Shown: positions 36,301 through 51,300 of the stretch, piece after piece
Position numbering within the stretch: the first letter of the stretch is position 1
Layout: every line of letters begins with the position of its first letter
Position numbers and translations under genes: made by a program
Assembly (NCBI GenBank): GCA_013339895.1
Contig: JABACO010000006.1
Location: 7,354,298-7,418,297 of the forward strand
DNA length: 64,000 nt
Direction: 5' to 3'
From: Ephydatia muelleri
Lineage: Eukaryota > Porifera > Demospongiae > Spongillida > Spongillidae
Notes under the pieces: model-generated
What the model saw: only the letters and a program-made list of their open reading frames with translations
Database searches by the model: none
Told to the model about the DNA's origin: nothing

Positions 36301-39300
36301 CACACAGTTCAACAGCACATTCTGCTAACATTGAAATAAGGCAAAGTCTCCACTGTGAGGAACATACAGTACTCCCTCATACATATCCCCCTCCCCATAC
36401 AACAAGTCTCATCACTCTATTAATAGACTCTCCAGAGGATAGAACACTAAGAGTCATCACACACTTCAACAACAGAAACAAACTGCACACAGTCAATAAG
36501 GCCTCACAGACCTTGAGCGTTGCGTCATTCCCAGGCCACTATACAACTGTATATCGAACCCATACTTTGCCATGCACTGAATGTGCATCTACATCATGTA
36601 GGTGGGGGGGGGGGGGGGGGGGGGGGGGGGGTAGGATAATGAATGTGGGAGAAGTCACCTATTCAACAGATATGGGGTTAGGTGATCTTCAAGCTATATT
36701 CCTATCAGATTCTGGAGTCTCGTTTCACATGCAATCAAGGCGCAGAAAATGTAAGTTTTTCAGCTAGTATTCCTGTCCACACATGTAATGACCATTGAAT
36801 GGTACACGTGTTATTATAAGATGAGGCATTATAACCACATGTGATAAAGTTAGTGGCATTTTTCATTCTGTGCATCGGTAGTGGGTTTACATCTACACCA
36901 CTCACCTTGTCCTGCATGTTGACCTCTGCACCCCTATCCAATAGCACCTTGACACACTCCACCCGCCCTGCCGCTGAAGCCTTCATCAGTGCGGTCCATC
37001 GATCCTGTAATGATAAGCGCATGTCGTCATGTGAGTACTACCAATGTCAAGTACAACACATATTTTGTACTATTTTGTTTCTAGTCACATACCTGCTGCC
37101 ACAAACATATTTTTTGTCCCAGGGTAAACAGAGTCTTTTTTTTATTCTGAATTTCGCCATAAAACTCCATTTGTATTCGGAAAAAAGGATCTTGAGTATA
37201 TTTTAGTTCCGTCATTGACAACTTTGCTCTCAAAACTGCAAGAGATATAGTAATGGGTATGGCTTTGGGTTGCAATTTCTATACTTGGCGGAACCCTGTT
37301 TCAAGCTTCGAGCTAGTTTTCAATGACGGAACACTTGAAAATCAACTCAAGATCAAAGGAACAACTACAGTATGAGGGTGGGTGTTAGTTTTTCAACTAG
37401 TATTCCGGTACACACATGTAAATACCATTGAATGTATTATTATATGTTTACATCAAGCTTGTCGGACCCCACAGACAGTGCCCTTTTCACTTAAGTCACC
37501 ACTTAAACACGTATGAGTAAACGTTAAACATGGAAAAGCCAACAAATGTACTGTACCTGCACTGATTATACGGCCATGCAATGCAGTTATGTAATGCAAA
37601 TTAGTACAATTACCTTCTGGTATCTATTTATATCTAAGCACAGAGCCATTCTAAAAGGGCATTGGAGGGGAGAGGGGAAAGTGCATCTGGAACTAAGTGT
37701 ATTCTAATTAATCATCGCATAAACAAAGATGGGCCCAGCCAGGTGGGTGGGTCATACATGTACATGCATAGCTGGTGGGGGGTGGGTGGGGGGTGGGTGG
37801 GGGGTGGGTGGGGGGGGCATCTGCCCTCATGCTCCACTTTGTGCCCCACCCCCCTATCCGGTATGTAAACACAGCACCCATGTCATGGCTTGCTTAGATG
37901 GACTCTCCTACATGTATATCCAGCCCTCCCCTATGCTAGTTACAGAGGGCCATGAGGGCAATGATTACATACACCATGCCCTTTCCACATCAGGGATGTG
38001 TCAGCAACAGACATTGGTCTGATCTCAAATTACACTCACCTTGTTCTGATGGTTGATCTGTGCACCCCTATCCACCAGCAGCTGCACACATGTGACATGC
38101 CCACATGATGATGCCCTCATCAGTGGAGTCCATCCATCCTGTAAAGATAGAAGTGGAGTGGTAATAGGCAGCTGTTATGAAGGGACTGCATGGGTTGGGT
38201 GAGGGAGTAGGTGCCCCTCCCATCCAGCTAGGGGGTATGGGGGAGTGCTCCCATCGGTCAAGCATTAGCATTTGCAGTGGCTTAAAATCACCAACTAATT
38301 TACCTGCACTAAATATTCGGCCTTGCAATGCAGCTATGTAATGCAAATTAGTACAGTAACCTGCTGATATCTACATGCACAGAGCCATTCTAATAGGGCA
38401 TTGGAGGGGGGAGGGACAGAAAAAAGTGTATTCTAATTAATTACCACATTAACAAAGGTGGACCTACATGTACATGTAGATAGGTGGGTGGGTCATATAG
38501 CTGGTGGGGGTGGGGGGTGGGTATCTGCCCCCCAGTTCGTCATATAACCTTGTCTATGATTTGCACAAACATCACAAAGAAAGGCAGAGGACCAGGAGGA
38601 CAATGATCACATATACTATGCCCCCACCAGCTATATGACCCACCAGGTGGGTGGGTCATATAGCTGGTGGGGACACACCACTGGCTTATAATGGAGGACA
38701 CGACATACACTGTATGTAAAAAGTCCAATTATAATTGTAATAGTGCACAAAACGGGCACTAGACTGCTCGAGGACTTTTCCATATGTCTTAATGGTGGAT
38801 GTTTGGTCTTTTGTGCCCTGCTGCTTCGTTTGCTACTTTGAGCGAGAGAAACATGGAGGAAATTCACTAACTATGTAGCCATTATATATGACACTATGAC
38901 AGCTACAAAAAGAACAGCCTTTTAGATTAATTTGTCAAGAGGGACGGACAGTCTTTTTGTATTCCTTGCTTCTGACAATACTTTTGTCAACATCAAAATA
39001 GCTACGTTAGCAATGCATCTGGACTCCTCCCCAGACCTCAGTGGGGGACATTAGAGCAGCTGACTGGATGGGATACGGTACTCCTCCCAAAGCGCACGAA
39101 AAGTAGCGTCGGTCCTTATTCAACGCGATTGGCAGTAATTGAGCTTGGATCTCTGGTATTTCCAGAGATATTAACTGGCATAGAGCGTAAACACACAATG
39201 ATGGTTGGCAGAGCTTGTTAAGGGCCCCGCATTAATATATTCATTCGCATGATTTACACAGCTATCTGGGCAGATAATAGACTTAGCTACTGTAGCTGTG

Positions 39301-42300
39301 TGAATTAAATTATTGCGACAGAAGAGACATGCAGACCAGATGACTACTACAGGTGTTGGAAATGGAATAGAGGATGAACCAGGTAGCATGGCAGTTGAAC
39401 CAGAGTGGAGGTTGGACAGGCAAGGTGACTCTGCTGACCAGAGCTACCCATAATACCGGAGGTACCCATGCCAGCTCCCAGAGGTATTACCTGACTCTAG
39501 TGAATCAGAACCTGGTGACATGCCTGGGAAGCTAACCTCGGTGACCACCACATCACCATTGGCCCCCCATCACCACAGGAACCATTTGGACAATGGTCAA
39601 TTATCACCAGGTATGGACCAACGATCAAGAAGCCAACACACTATTTAGACACCAGTGTCTGAATGAAGGGGAGGATTGTGAACTCACATATTCCATTCAT
39701 CAGTATATGTATCGTATTGCAGTTGTATGTGATTGACTCATGTATACCATGTGCACTAGTATTCTTAGAAAGATATGTTTGCATCAAGCTTGTCGGACCC
39801 CACAGACAGTGCCCTTTTCACTCAAGTCACCACTTAAACACGTATGAGTAAACGTTAAACATGGAAAAGACAACAAATGTACCTGCACAAATTATACGGC
39901 CATGCAATGCAGTTATGTAATGCAAATTAGTACAATTACCTGCTAACATCTATGCACAGAGCCATTCTAAAAGGGCATTGGAGGAGTAGAACTAAGTGTA
40001 TCATAATTAATCACCGCATAAACAAGGGTGTGCCCAGCCAGGTGGGTGGGTCATATAGCTGGAGGACATGGTGTATGTAAATAGTTCAATTATTCCGCTG
40101 TGCAGAGCTATTCTAAAAGGGATGGGGGAGGGACAGAAGAAAGTGTAATTATCACATAAACAAAGGTGGACCTAGCTAGGTGGGTGGGTCATATAGCTGT
40201 TGGGGTTGGGGGTGGGTATCTGCCTCCCAGTTCCGCTGTATAACCTTGTCTATGATTTGCACAAACATCACAAAGTAAGGCAGAGGACCATGAGGGCAAT
40301 GATCACATATACTATGTCCCCACCAGCTATATGACCCACCAGGTGGGTGGGTCATATAGCTGGTGGGGACACACCACTGGCTTATAATGGAGGACACGAT
40401 ATGTAAATAGTCCAATTATTCCGCTGCACAACGTGATGTGCACAAAACGGGCACTAGACTGCTCGATGACTTTTCCATATGTCTTAATGGTGGATGTTTG
40501 GTCTTTTGTGCCCTGCTGCTTCGTATGCTACTTTGAGCAAGAGAAACATGGAGGAAATTCACTTACTGTGCAGCCATTCAACATGACACTATGACAGCTA
40601 CTGTACAGTGTACATGTAAAGCACCTCACTAGTCCATATCATCCAGTCACAAATGGTCTAGTGGAATGCTTCATTCAAACATTAAAACAAGCATTAAGGG
40701 TATTAAAAAGAGATGGACACACTGCAGCACAGCCTGGCCAGCTTCTTATTGAACTACCGAAACACAACAAGTTCTACCACAGAAGCCACACCGGCAACAT
40801 TGATTATCTACAATGCAGATTCAGTCTCTTGAAGCCTAACTTGAGGGAATCAGTGTTTTAAAATGTCACTCGACAGGAGCTGATGAGGTCTGCAGCTGTT
40901 GAACGCATTTGTGATGTTGGAAACGGAGTTACATGTACACACATTCAATAATTGCAATTTTAATATTTGGAGGTACCTATTTCACATTTCAAGCTACTTT
41001 CAATGATGGAACAAAATCAACTAATAAACGTTGTTTGAATTTCTCCTTTTGCGCATCGGTTGTAAAGCTTGTGTGCATCTCCCCAAGTATAATTTCATTA
41101 CTTGTAATTTAATTACGTAACACTGCACTCACCTCGTTCTGAACATTGACCTGTACACCACCATGCAAAAGCACCTTCACACACTCCACCTGCCCTTTCT
41201 CTGAAGCCTTCATCAGTGCGGTCTCTCCCCACTGTAATGATAAGCGCATATCATCATGAGAGCACCATCATCACCAGATACAGTACAGAAACACACTACC
41301 GATTGTTGTACTACTGTGCACAACTACACTATTTCAACACTCACATCAGTGAAGGATACAGGATTTAGGGGAGAGGGACCTGGGAATGGGTGTGGGTGGG
41401 GTGATCCCCTATGACAATAGGGTCTTGGGTGGAGTTCCAGGAGTTTTGGAGAGTGCTTATGATATCCTCAATACATGCACAGTGATTTTGTATGCATCAT
41501 AGTGTATATACATTGCAGTTAGCAATGACATTGTCATGACGTCCCAACACAGCCAGTGAAGGTCATGTTTACATGCACCCATCTGGTATTGCAATGGGGG
41601 AAGTACATGTAGTATGCAATGGTTCCACATTTCTATCATGATTGTTACTGATGTAGGCATCTTTGTACTGATCTTGGAAATTAAATAACATGGCAGCCAT
41701 CCACTAAACAGGACACACGTCATCTTTCACAACTGGGGACTCTGGCTACATGCTGCATTGCATGTACACAGTGTATAATGACACCACTTAAACTCACTGT
41801 GGGCCCCTGAATGTTGACCTGTGCACCCTTTTCCACTAGCATCTTCGCACATTCTATGTGCCCACTGTAATAAGCCATCATCAGTGCAGTCTGTCCACCC
41901 TGTAATGATAAGTGCATATCGTCATGGGAGTACCACCAATGCCAGATACAGATACAGTACAATAACACACTTTATCACCCACACATATTTTGTACTGTTT
42001 TGTTTCTAGTCACGTACCTGCTGCCACAAACATATATTTTGTCCCAGGGTAAACAGAGTCTTTTTTTATTGTGAATTTCATCATAAAACTCTATTCACTT
42101 CTACAAGTCGTGCTTCCGTATCTAAAAGATAAGGAAGCATGACTTGTAGAAGTGAATTTTCATCACCCACAACTACCTGCAAAAATCATATGTTTACTGA
42201 CGGCACTAGGACATAATGGAGATTGATCCATAAGCTATACTTACACTGGTGAGTCCCTCAACAGCTACAGGACGGACTTACCCGGGAGAAAAAAACGGCG

Positions 42301-45300
42301 TAATCGCGCGTAATTGTGCGCGAAAAACGGCCATAACAACGCCAAATTACGCGGTCTTCAAAACGCTGTATCTTCTTGATTGTGCAATATAGTGGAGCTG
42401 CATTTTGCATATTTACAAAGCGGTCCTGTGTCTATAGAAGTCCAAAGATGGTTTAGTTTGCGATACATCGTTCGGAAGATATTCACAATCAACTTAGAGC
42501 AAGATTTCGCGGGCTTCAAGTACAAAACCCCGCGAAATCAAGCCCTTTACTTGAATGTGAATATCTTCGGAACGATGCATCGCAAACTAAACCATCTTTG
42601 GACTTCTATAGACACAGGACCGCTTTGTAAATATGCAAAATGCAGCTCCACTATATTGCACAATCAAGAAGATACAGCGTTTTGAAGACCGTGTAATTTG
42701 GCGTTGTTATGGCCGTTTTTCGCGCACAATTACGCGCGATTACGCCGTTTTTTTCTCCCGGGTTACTCTTTAACAAGCCAGGAAATCATGGCAGCAATGC
42801 ATGCACTTGATAATGTACGCATCTATTATTAAATGCACGAGCTATGTCCATCCCACACGTTAGTGTAAACAGTTTACATTATAGTTTTGATTGCTGAAGT
42901 TGGAGTGTTATGTAACCCACTAAGACACACATTGTTAAATCCACTCAAAATGGCAGTTGCACATAAAACCATTTGAGGTTCTCAGGGGTTATTTATAATC
43001 AACATTTTTATTTTGCAAAAACACTAAGTTCAATGTTGTATCCACACTGGTAAAAAAGTGGTGATTATCAACCTTCTTCATACAGTATTTGTGAAATTTC
43101 TGTTATAAACTGATTTATTATTTAACCCTTTGACTTCCCTCCAAAATTGTAAATCCTAAGATCTTGGATTTGATTTCAAACATGCAACTATGTTTAAAGT
43201 GGGGATAAAGATAAGGCATTTCAAAGTTGAGCTTATCAGTAACGTGGTTAATTAATCAGCAATGCGTATCTCCTAAACCATTAATGTTATTAAAGTAATA
43301 AATGGTCAAATGTCTTCTTATATGAAGACATCTATATATGGGAAGTTGCATCAAAATCTGAGAGGTGCTGTCCATCTGCTTTGTCAAATGAGGTGTATTG
43401 ACCCATATGGAGTACGTGATTGTACATGTAGGTGATGTGGGTTGAGTTTTTAATGGTGATGTCTGGTCTCAGTAGTTAGTGTTGGATGGTTAGGTTTAAC
43501 AATTACTATTGATATGTACAAGTATCTGGTAAAGACAGACAATTTATTAAACTCCATATGGCAAACACATGCCACTGTAGAACGTTGTGCCTCTGTGTTT
43601 TCAAGTGATATGCATAGCTCTAGTTTGGTGCAAAACCATGTTGATTTCTGTGCAGACATAAATTATCTTCTCAGTGCGCACCCCACAAGCACCATAACCT
43701 GAATAACCTAGGTATTCAGCAGTGGCAAAAACCTATTCGGAAAAATCAATTTTCATTATGCAGGAAAGGCTATAAACCCTAAACTACTTGTTTCAATAAG
43801 GCCTCATTTCCTCATCTCCAGACCACCATACATTGTACCCATACTTTGCAATGCACTGGATGTGTATCCACATCATGTAGGTGGAGGGGGAGGGGAGGGG
43901 GGTAGTGGGGTCTAGATTGAGGTAATAATGAACGTGGGAGGAGACACCTATTCAATAGCTATGGAGTTTGGTGAAGCTCAAGCTATCCTATCAGGTTCTT
44001 GAGCCGCATTTAAAGTGCAATCAAGGCACAGAAAGTGTAAGTTTTTCAGCTAGTATTCCGGTGCACACATGTAATGACCATTGAATGGTACACGTAATAT
44101 TATATGATGAATGAAGCCTTCATACATCAGTGCAGTTTCTCCCCACTGTAATGATAAGTGCATATCATGAAGGGAGTAACACCAATGTCAGATACAGATA
44201 CAGTACAATAACATACTTTATCACCCACACATATTTTGTACTATTTTGTTTCTAGTCACATACCTGCTGCCACAAACATATTTTTTGTCCCAGGGTAAAC
44301 AGAGTCTTTTTTTAATTGTCAATTTCGCCATAAAACTCCATTTGTATTCGGAAACAAGGATCTTGAGTATATTTTAGTTCCGTCATTGACAACTTTGCTC
44401 TCAAAACTGCAAGAGATATAATAATGGGTATGGCTTTGGGTTGCAATTTTTATATTTGGCGAAACCCTGTTTCAAGCTTCAAGCTAGTTTTCAATGACGG
44501 AACACTTGAAAATCAACTCAAGATCCAAGGAACAACTACAGTATGAGGGTGGGTGTACCACCAATGTCAGATACAGTACAATAACACACTACCCATCGTT
44601 CTAGTATTGTACACAAAGTGACAGGACACAAGGACCAACACCACACACAGTTCAACAGCACATTCTGCTAACATTGAAATAAGGCAAAGTCTCCACTGTG
44701 AGGAACATACAGTACTCCCTCATACATATCCCCCTCCCCATACAACAAGTCTCATCACTCTATTAATAGACTCTCCAGAGGATAGAACACTAAGAGTCAT
44801 CACACACTTCAACAACAGAAACAAACTGCACACAGTCAATAAGGCCTCACAGACCTTGAGCGTTGCGTCATTCCCAGGCCACTATACAACTGTATATTGA
44901 ACCCATACTTTGCCATGCACTGAATGTGCATCTACATCATGTAGGTGGGGGGAAGGGGGGGGGTAGGATAATGAATGTGGGAGGAGTCACCTATTCAACA
45001 GATATGGGGTTAGGTGATCTTCAAGCTATATTCCTATCAGATTCTGGAGTCTCGTTTCACATGCAATCAAGGCGCAGAAAATGTAAGTTTTTCAGCTAGT
45101 ATTCCTGTCCACACATGTAATGACCATTGAATGGTACACGTGTTATTATAAGATGAGGCATTATAACCACATGTGATAAAGTTAGTGGCATTTTTCATTC
45201 TGTGCATCGGTAGTGGGTTTACATCTACACCACTCACCTTGTCCTGCATGTTGACCTCTGCACCCCTATCCAATAGCACCTTGACACACTCCACCCGCCC

Positions 45301-48300
45301 TGCCGCTGAAGCCTTCATCAGTGCGGTCCATCGATCCTGTAATGATAAGCGCATGTCGTCATGTGAGTACTACCAATGTCAAGTACAACACATATTTTGT
45401 ACTATTTTGTTTCTAGTCACATACCTGCTGCCACAAACATATTTTTTGTCCCAGGGTAAACAGAGTCTTTTTTTTATTCTGAATTTCGCCATAAAACTCC
45501 ATTTGTATTCGGAAACAAGGATCTTGAGTATATTTTAGTTCCGTCATTGACAACTTTGCTCTCAAAACTGCAAGAGATATAGTAATGGGTATGGCTTTGG
45601 GTTGCAATTTCTATACTTGGCGGAACCCTGTTTCAAGCTTCGAGCTAGTTTTCAATGACGGAACACTTGAAAATCAACTCAAGATCCAAGGAACAACTAC
45701 AGTATGAGGGTGGGTGTTAGTTTTTCAACTAGTATTCCGGTACACACATGTAAATACCATTGAATGTAGTATTATATGTTTGCATCAAGCTTGTCGGACC
45801 CCATAGACAGTGACCTTTTCACTCAAGTCACCACTTAAACACGTATGAGTAAACGTTAAACATGGAAAAGCCAACAAATGTACCTGCACTTAAAATACGG
45901 CCATGCAATGCAGTTATGTAATGCAAATTAGTACAATTACCTTCTGGTATCTATTTACATGTATATCTAAGCACAGAGCCATTCTAAAAGGGCATTGGAG
46001 GGGGGAGGGGAAAGTGCATATGGAACTAAGTGTATTCTAATTAATCATCGCATAAACAAAGATGGGCCCAGCCAGGTGGGTGGGTCATACATGTACATGT
46101 ATAGCTGGTGGGGGGGGGGGGGTGGGGGGTGGGTGGGGGGGGGGCATGTGCCTCATCCTCCACTTTGTGCCCCACCCCCCTATCCGGTATGTAAACACAG
46201 CACCCATGTCATGGCTTGCTTAGATGGACTCTCCTACATGTATATCCAGCCCTCCCCTATGCTAGTTACAGAGGGCCATGAGGGCAATGATTACATACAC
46301 CATGCCCTTTCCACATCAGGGATGTGTCAGCAACAGACATTGGTCTGATCTCAAATTACACTCACCTTGTCCTGATGGTTGATCTGTGCACCCCTATCCA
46401 CCAGCAGCTGCACACATGTGACATGCCCACATGATGATGCCCCCATCAGTGGAGTGTATCCATCCTATAAAGATAGAAGTGGAGTGGTAATAGGCAGCTG
46501 TTATGAAGGGGACTGCATGGGTTGGGTGAGGGAGTAGGTGCCCCTCCCATCCAGCTAGAAATTATTACATATGTCTTAATGGTGGATGTTTGGTCTTTTG
46601 CGCCCTGCTGCTTCGTATGCTACTTTGCGCGAGAGGAAATTCACTTACTATGTAACCATTCAACATGACACTATGACAGTTACAACAATAGCAGCTTCAC
46701 TTTTAGCATGTACATTAATTTTTCAAGTGAGACAGGTCTTTTTGTATTCCTTGCTTCTGACAATACTTTTGTCAACATCAAAATAGCTACGTTAGCAATG
46801 CTTCTGGGCTCCTCCCCAGACCCCAAAAGAGGGAGGTTAGAGTGCTCCCCTAGCTGGCTGGATGGGATACGGTACTCCTCCCACATTCTCTCACCTCATA
46901 CTCCCCTAGCCTACCCCAACCACCCGGCAAAATAAACCTGGATTTGCCCTTGGCTTTTGATTTCAGACCTAAAATTGAAATGGAGATCACCATTTTGACC
47001 TGTTGTGGAATTTAATATATCAGATAGCCAGTAAACCATTGATAAACCCATACCAACACACATGACACATACATGTACATGAAGAGAGTACAGTTTGAGG
47101 TGCATCACATCACATGAGTATGGATGCAATATTCAGCCACCCTAAATTATACAGGTGATTCTCACTGACCCTATCATGCGATCTGGCAGTGGCATGGGGA
47201 GTGAAGTACTTCCACCAATACCTGTATGGCATTCATTTTACACGAGCTCGTGACTGACCACCATCTTTTAGGATATTCCTATAATATCACATACCGTAGA
47301 ACAACCCAACATGCTAATGTGGACATTGTCTAGGCTACCCATTCACATCAGCAAACAGGTGAGGACACAGAAGAAGTACATGTGTTTTCCATGAAGCAAA
47401 TCAACTTGCTTCTGCTTACAGCAGGGCATCTAAAGAGGGAAACAGGGAGGGACACTCTACTGTCAAAGGTGTTCACACATGTTCAATCAGGATGGCCCAA
47501 AATGGTGGAAGACATCAAGCTTGGTGTTTGTTGACAACGCCATGAGCTAACCACAGAACAAGGTTGTCTATTTGTAGGGAACGAGGGTGGTCATTCCAAA
47601 AGTACACCACACAGGGTACGGGAGGAACTCGATGGGGATCATATGGGTGTGGGTAAGATGGGTGTGGTGTCCTCACATTGACAAGGACATTGAGGGTGCT
47701 GCCCAACACTGTGGAGGGTGCCAGATGATGGAGACACCAAACTAACCCCTCTACACCCATGAGAATTTCCTGATGGTCCATGGAGGAGGATCCATGTGGA
47801 GTTTGAGGGACCATTTCAAGGGAAAAACTTCTTAGTCATTGTGAATGCCTATTCGAAATGGAGGTTGTGGCAATGGATGAAACCACCACGGACAGGACAG
47901 TGGATGAACTGCCTGCTATCTTTGCCCAGTGGGGAATACCGCTGCAAATGGTAACAGATAATGGGCCCCAGTTCACTTCAGCAGGATTCAAACTATTTCC
48001 TGGCCTTGAATAACATACATGTAAAGCACCACAAGTCTAGTCCATATCATCCAGCCACAAATGGTCTAGTGGAATGCTTCATTCAAACATTAAAACAAGC
48101 ATTAAGGGTATTAAAAAGAGATGGACACACTTCAGCACAGCCTGGCCAGCTTCTTATTGAACTACTGAAACACAAGACATTCTACCACAGAAGCCACACC
48201 GGCAACATTGATTATCTACAATGCAGACTCAGTCTCTTGAAGCCTGACATGGGGAAATCAGTGTTTTAAAATGTCACTCGACAGGAGCTCTGCAGCTGTT

Positions 48301-51300
48301 GAAAGCATTTGTGATGTTGGAAACGGAGTTATGGTTAGAGATTACAATTCTGGTCATTCTCGGTGGCAAACAGCCACAATTGGGCAGCAAGTCATGCAAG
48401 GTGGAAATAGATGGGGGTGGAGTGTGGAAGAGACATGCAGACCAGATGACTACTACAGGTGTTGGAAATGGAATAGAGGATGAACCAGGTAGCATGGCAG
48501 TTGAACCAGAGTGGAGGTTGGACAGGCAAGGTGACTCTGCTGACCAGAGCTACCCATAATACCTGAGGTACCCATGCCAGCTGTCATAACCCAGTCCCAG
48601 AGGTATTACCTGACTCTAGTGACACAGAACCTGGTGACATGCCTGGGAAGCTAACCTCGGTGAACTCCACATCACCATTGGCCCCCCCATCAACGCAGTA
48701 ACCATTTGGACAAAGGACAATTACCAACAGGTATGGATGGACAATCGAGAAGCCTACACACTATTTAGACTCCAGTGTCTGAATGAATGGGAGGATTGTG
48801 AACTCACATATTCCATTTACATGTACATCGTATTGTAGTTGTATGTGATTGAGTTGATTCACTGTATACCGTGTGCACTAGTATTCTTAGAAAGATATGT
48901 TTGCATCAAGCTTGTCGGACCCCCACAGACAGTGCCCTATTCTAATTAATTACCACTTACACACTTTATGAGTAAACATTAAACATGGAAAAGCCAACAA
49001 CCTTAAATTTCGGTCTTGCAATGCAGTTATGTAATGCAAATTAGTACAATTACCTTCTGATATCTATTTATATCTAAGCACAGAGCCATTCTAAAAGGGC
49101 ATTGGAGGCGGGAGGGGGAAGGTGAAGAACTAAGTGTATTCTAATTAATCACCGCATAAACAAAGATGGGCCCAGCAAGGTGGGTGGGTCATACATGTAC
49201 ATGTATAGCTGGAGGGGGGGGGGGGGGGGGGGGGGGCATGTGCCTCATCCTCCACTTTGTGCCCCACCCCCCTCTCCGGTATGTAAAACAGCACCCATGT
49301 CATGGCTTGTTTAGATGGGCTCTCCTACATGTATATCCAGCCCTCCCCTATGCTAGTTACAGAGGGCCATGAGGGCAATGATCACACACACCATGCCCTC
49401 TCCACATCAGGGATGTGTCAGCAACAGACATTGGTCTGATCTCAAATTACACTCACCTTGTCCTGATGGTTGATCTGTGCACCCCTATCCACCAGCAGCT
49501 GCACACATGTGACATGCCCACCATATAATGCCCTCATCAGTGGAGTCCATCCATTCTGTAAAGATAGAAGTGGAGTGGTAATAGGCAGCTGTTATGAAGG
49601 GGACTGCATGGGTTGGGTGAGGGAGTAGGTGCCCCTCCCATCCAGCTAGGGGGTATGGGGGAGTGCTCCCATCGGTCAAGCATTAGCATTTGCAGTGGCT
49701 TAAAATCACCAACTAATTTACCTGCTCTAAAAATTCGGCCTTACAATGCAGCTATGTAATGCAAATTAGTACAATAACCTGCTGATATCTACATGCACAG
49801 AGCCATTCTAATAGGGCATTGGGATGCGGGAGGGACAGAAAAAAGTGTATTCTAATTAATTACCACATTAACAAAGGTGGACCTACATGTAGCAAGGTGG
49901 GTGGGTCATATAGCTGGTGGGGGGTATCTGTTCCCCAGTTCCGCTATATAACCTTGTCTATGATTTGCACAAACATCACAAAGTAAGCCATAGGACCATG
50001 AGGGCAATGATCACATACACTATGTCCCCACCAGCTATATGACCCACCAGGTGGGTGGGTCATATAGCTGGTGGGGACACACCACTGGCTTATAATGGAG
50101 GACACGACATACACTGTATGTAAAAAGTCCAATAATAGTGCACAAAAAGGGCACTAGAGGACTTTTCCATATGTCTTAATGGTGGATGTTTGGTCTTTTG
50201 TGCCCTGCTGCTTCGTATGCTACTTTGAGCAAGAGAAACATGGAGGAAATTCACTAACTATGTAGCCATTCAATATGACACTATGACAGCTACAACAAGA
50301 AAAGCCTTACTTTTAGATTAATTTGTCAAGAGGGACGGACAGTCGTTTTGTATTCCTTGCTTCTGACAATTCTTTTGTGAACATCAAAATAGCTACGTTA
50401 GCAATGCTTCTGGGCTCCTCCCTAGACCTCAGTGGGGGAGGTTAGAGCAGCTGACTGGATGGGATACGGTACTCCTCCCAAAGCGCACGAAAAGTAGCGT
50501 CGGTCCTTATTCAACGCCAGAGATATTAACTGGCATAGAGCGTAAACACACAATGATGGTTGGCAGAGCTTGTTAAGGGCACGGCTTCTCCCGCATTAAT
50601 ATATTCATTCGCATGGTTTACACAGCTATCTGTGTAGATAATAGTCTTTAGCTGTGTAAATCATGAGAATTAAATTATTGCGGGAGAAGGCGTGCCCTTA
50701 ACAAGCGCTGCCAACTTGAAACTAAACAAACGATGTGTGTTTGCGCTCCATTCCAATTAATATCTCTGGAAATACCAGATATGCAAGTTCAATTACGGCC
50801 AATAACCTTGAATAAGAACTGATGCTAATATACTAATTTTAGGTCAACTTAGTTCCACCATAACATTGTTGTTTAGAAACGAACGCTCCGATTTCAGATA
50901 TGTACGTGAACAGCAAACGCTGCTCTCTATCCACTGGTTCTTAAATTATTACCATTTATTACACTTTATGGTAGTTATTGGAAGGATAAGTATAAATTTA
51001 GTACGCTAATAACTGGTAGAAAAAGGAACTAAATATGAGAGGGTCATGCATAATTTTGAGTGAGCTGATATGATTGGCCTCATGGTCTGTTTGCTGAAGC
51101 CTAGATAGAGTGTCCACATTAGCACATTGGGTAGTTCTGCGGTATGTGATGTCACATACCATAGAATGACCCAACATGCTAATGTGGACAGGCTACCCAT
51201 TCCATATCAGGTGAGAACTCAGAAGATGTAAATGTGTTTTAGCATGAAGCAAATGGACTTACTTCCAGTTACAGCAGGGCATCTAAAGAGAGAAAGAGGG

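Larger units (their letters stand above)
32760..38229. repeat. Duplicated block D, copy 1 (exons B1, B2, B3, A6)
   Basis: Colinear and nearly identical to 40612-46558, including the truncated exon remnant, small hairpins and fold-back elements. It differs by a 482-bp MITE in the other copy, G-tract length, and about 190 bp of ordinary indels and substitutions. Confidence 0.85.
40612..46558. repeat. Duplicated block D, copy 2 (exons B4, B5, B6, A7)
   Basis: Direct duplicate of 32760-38229. It contains a 482-bp fold-back element (42281-42762) that copy 1 lacks, so that insertion postdates the duplication. Confidence 0.85.

Noticed and set aside
42380-42685. 101-codon open frame
   Set aside because: It lies wholly inside the 482-bp fold-back MITE and spans its centre of symmetry.
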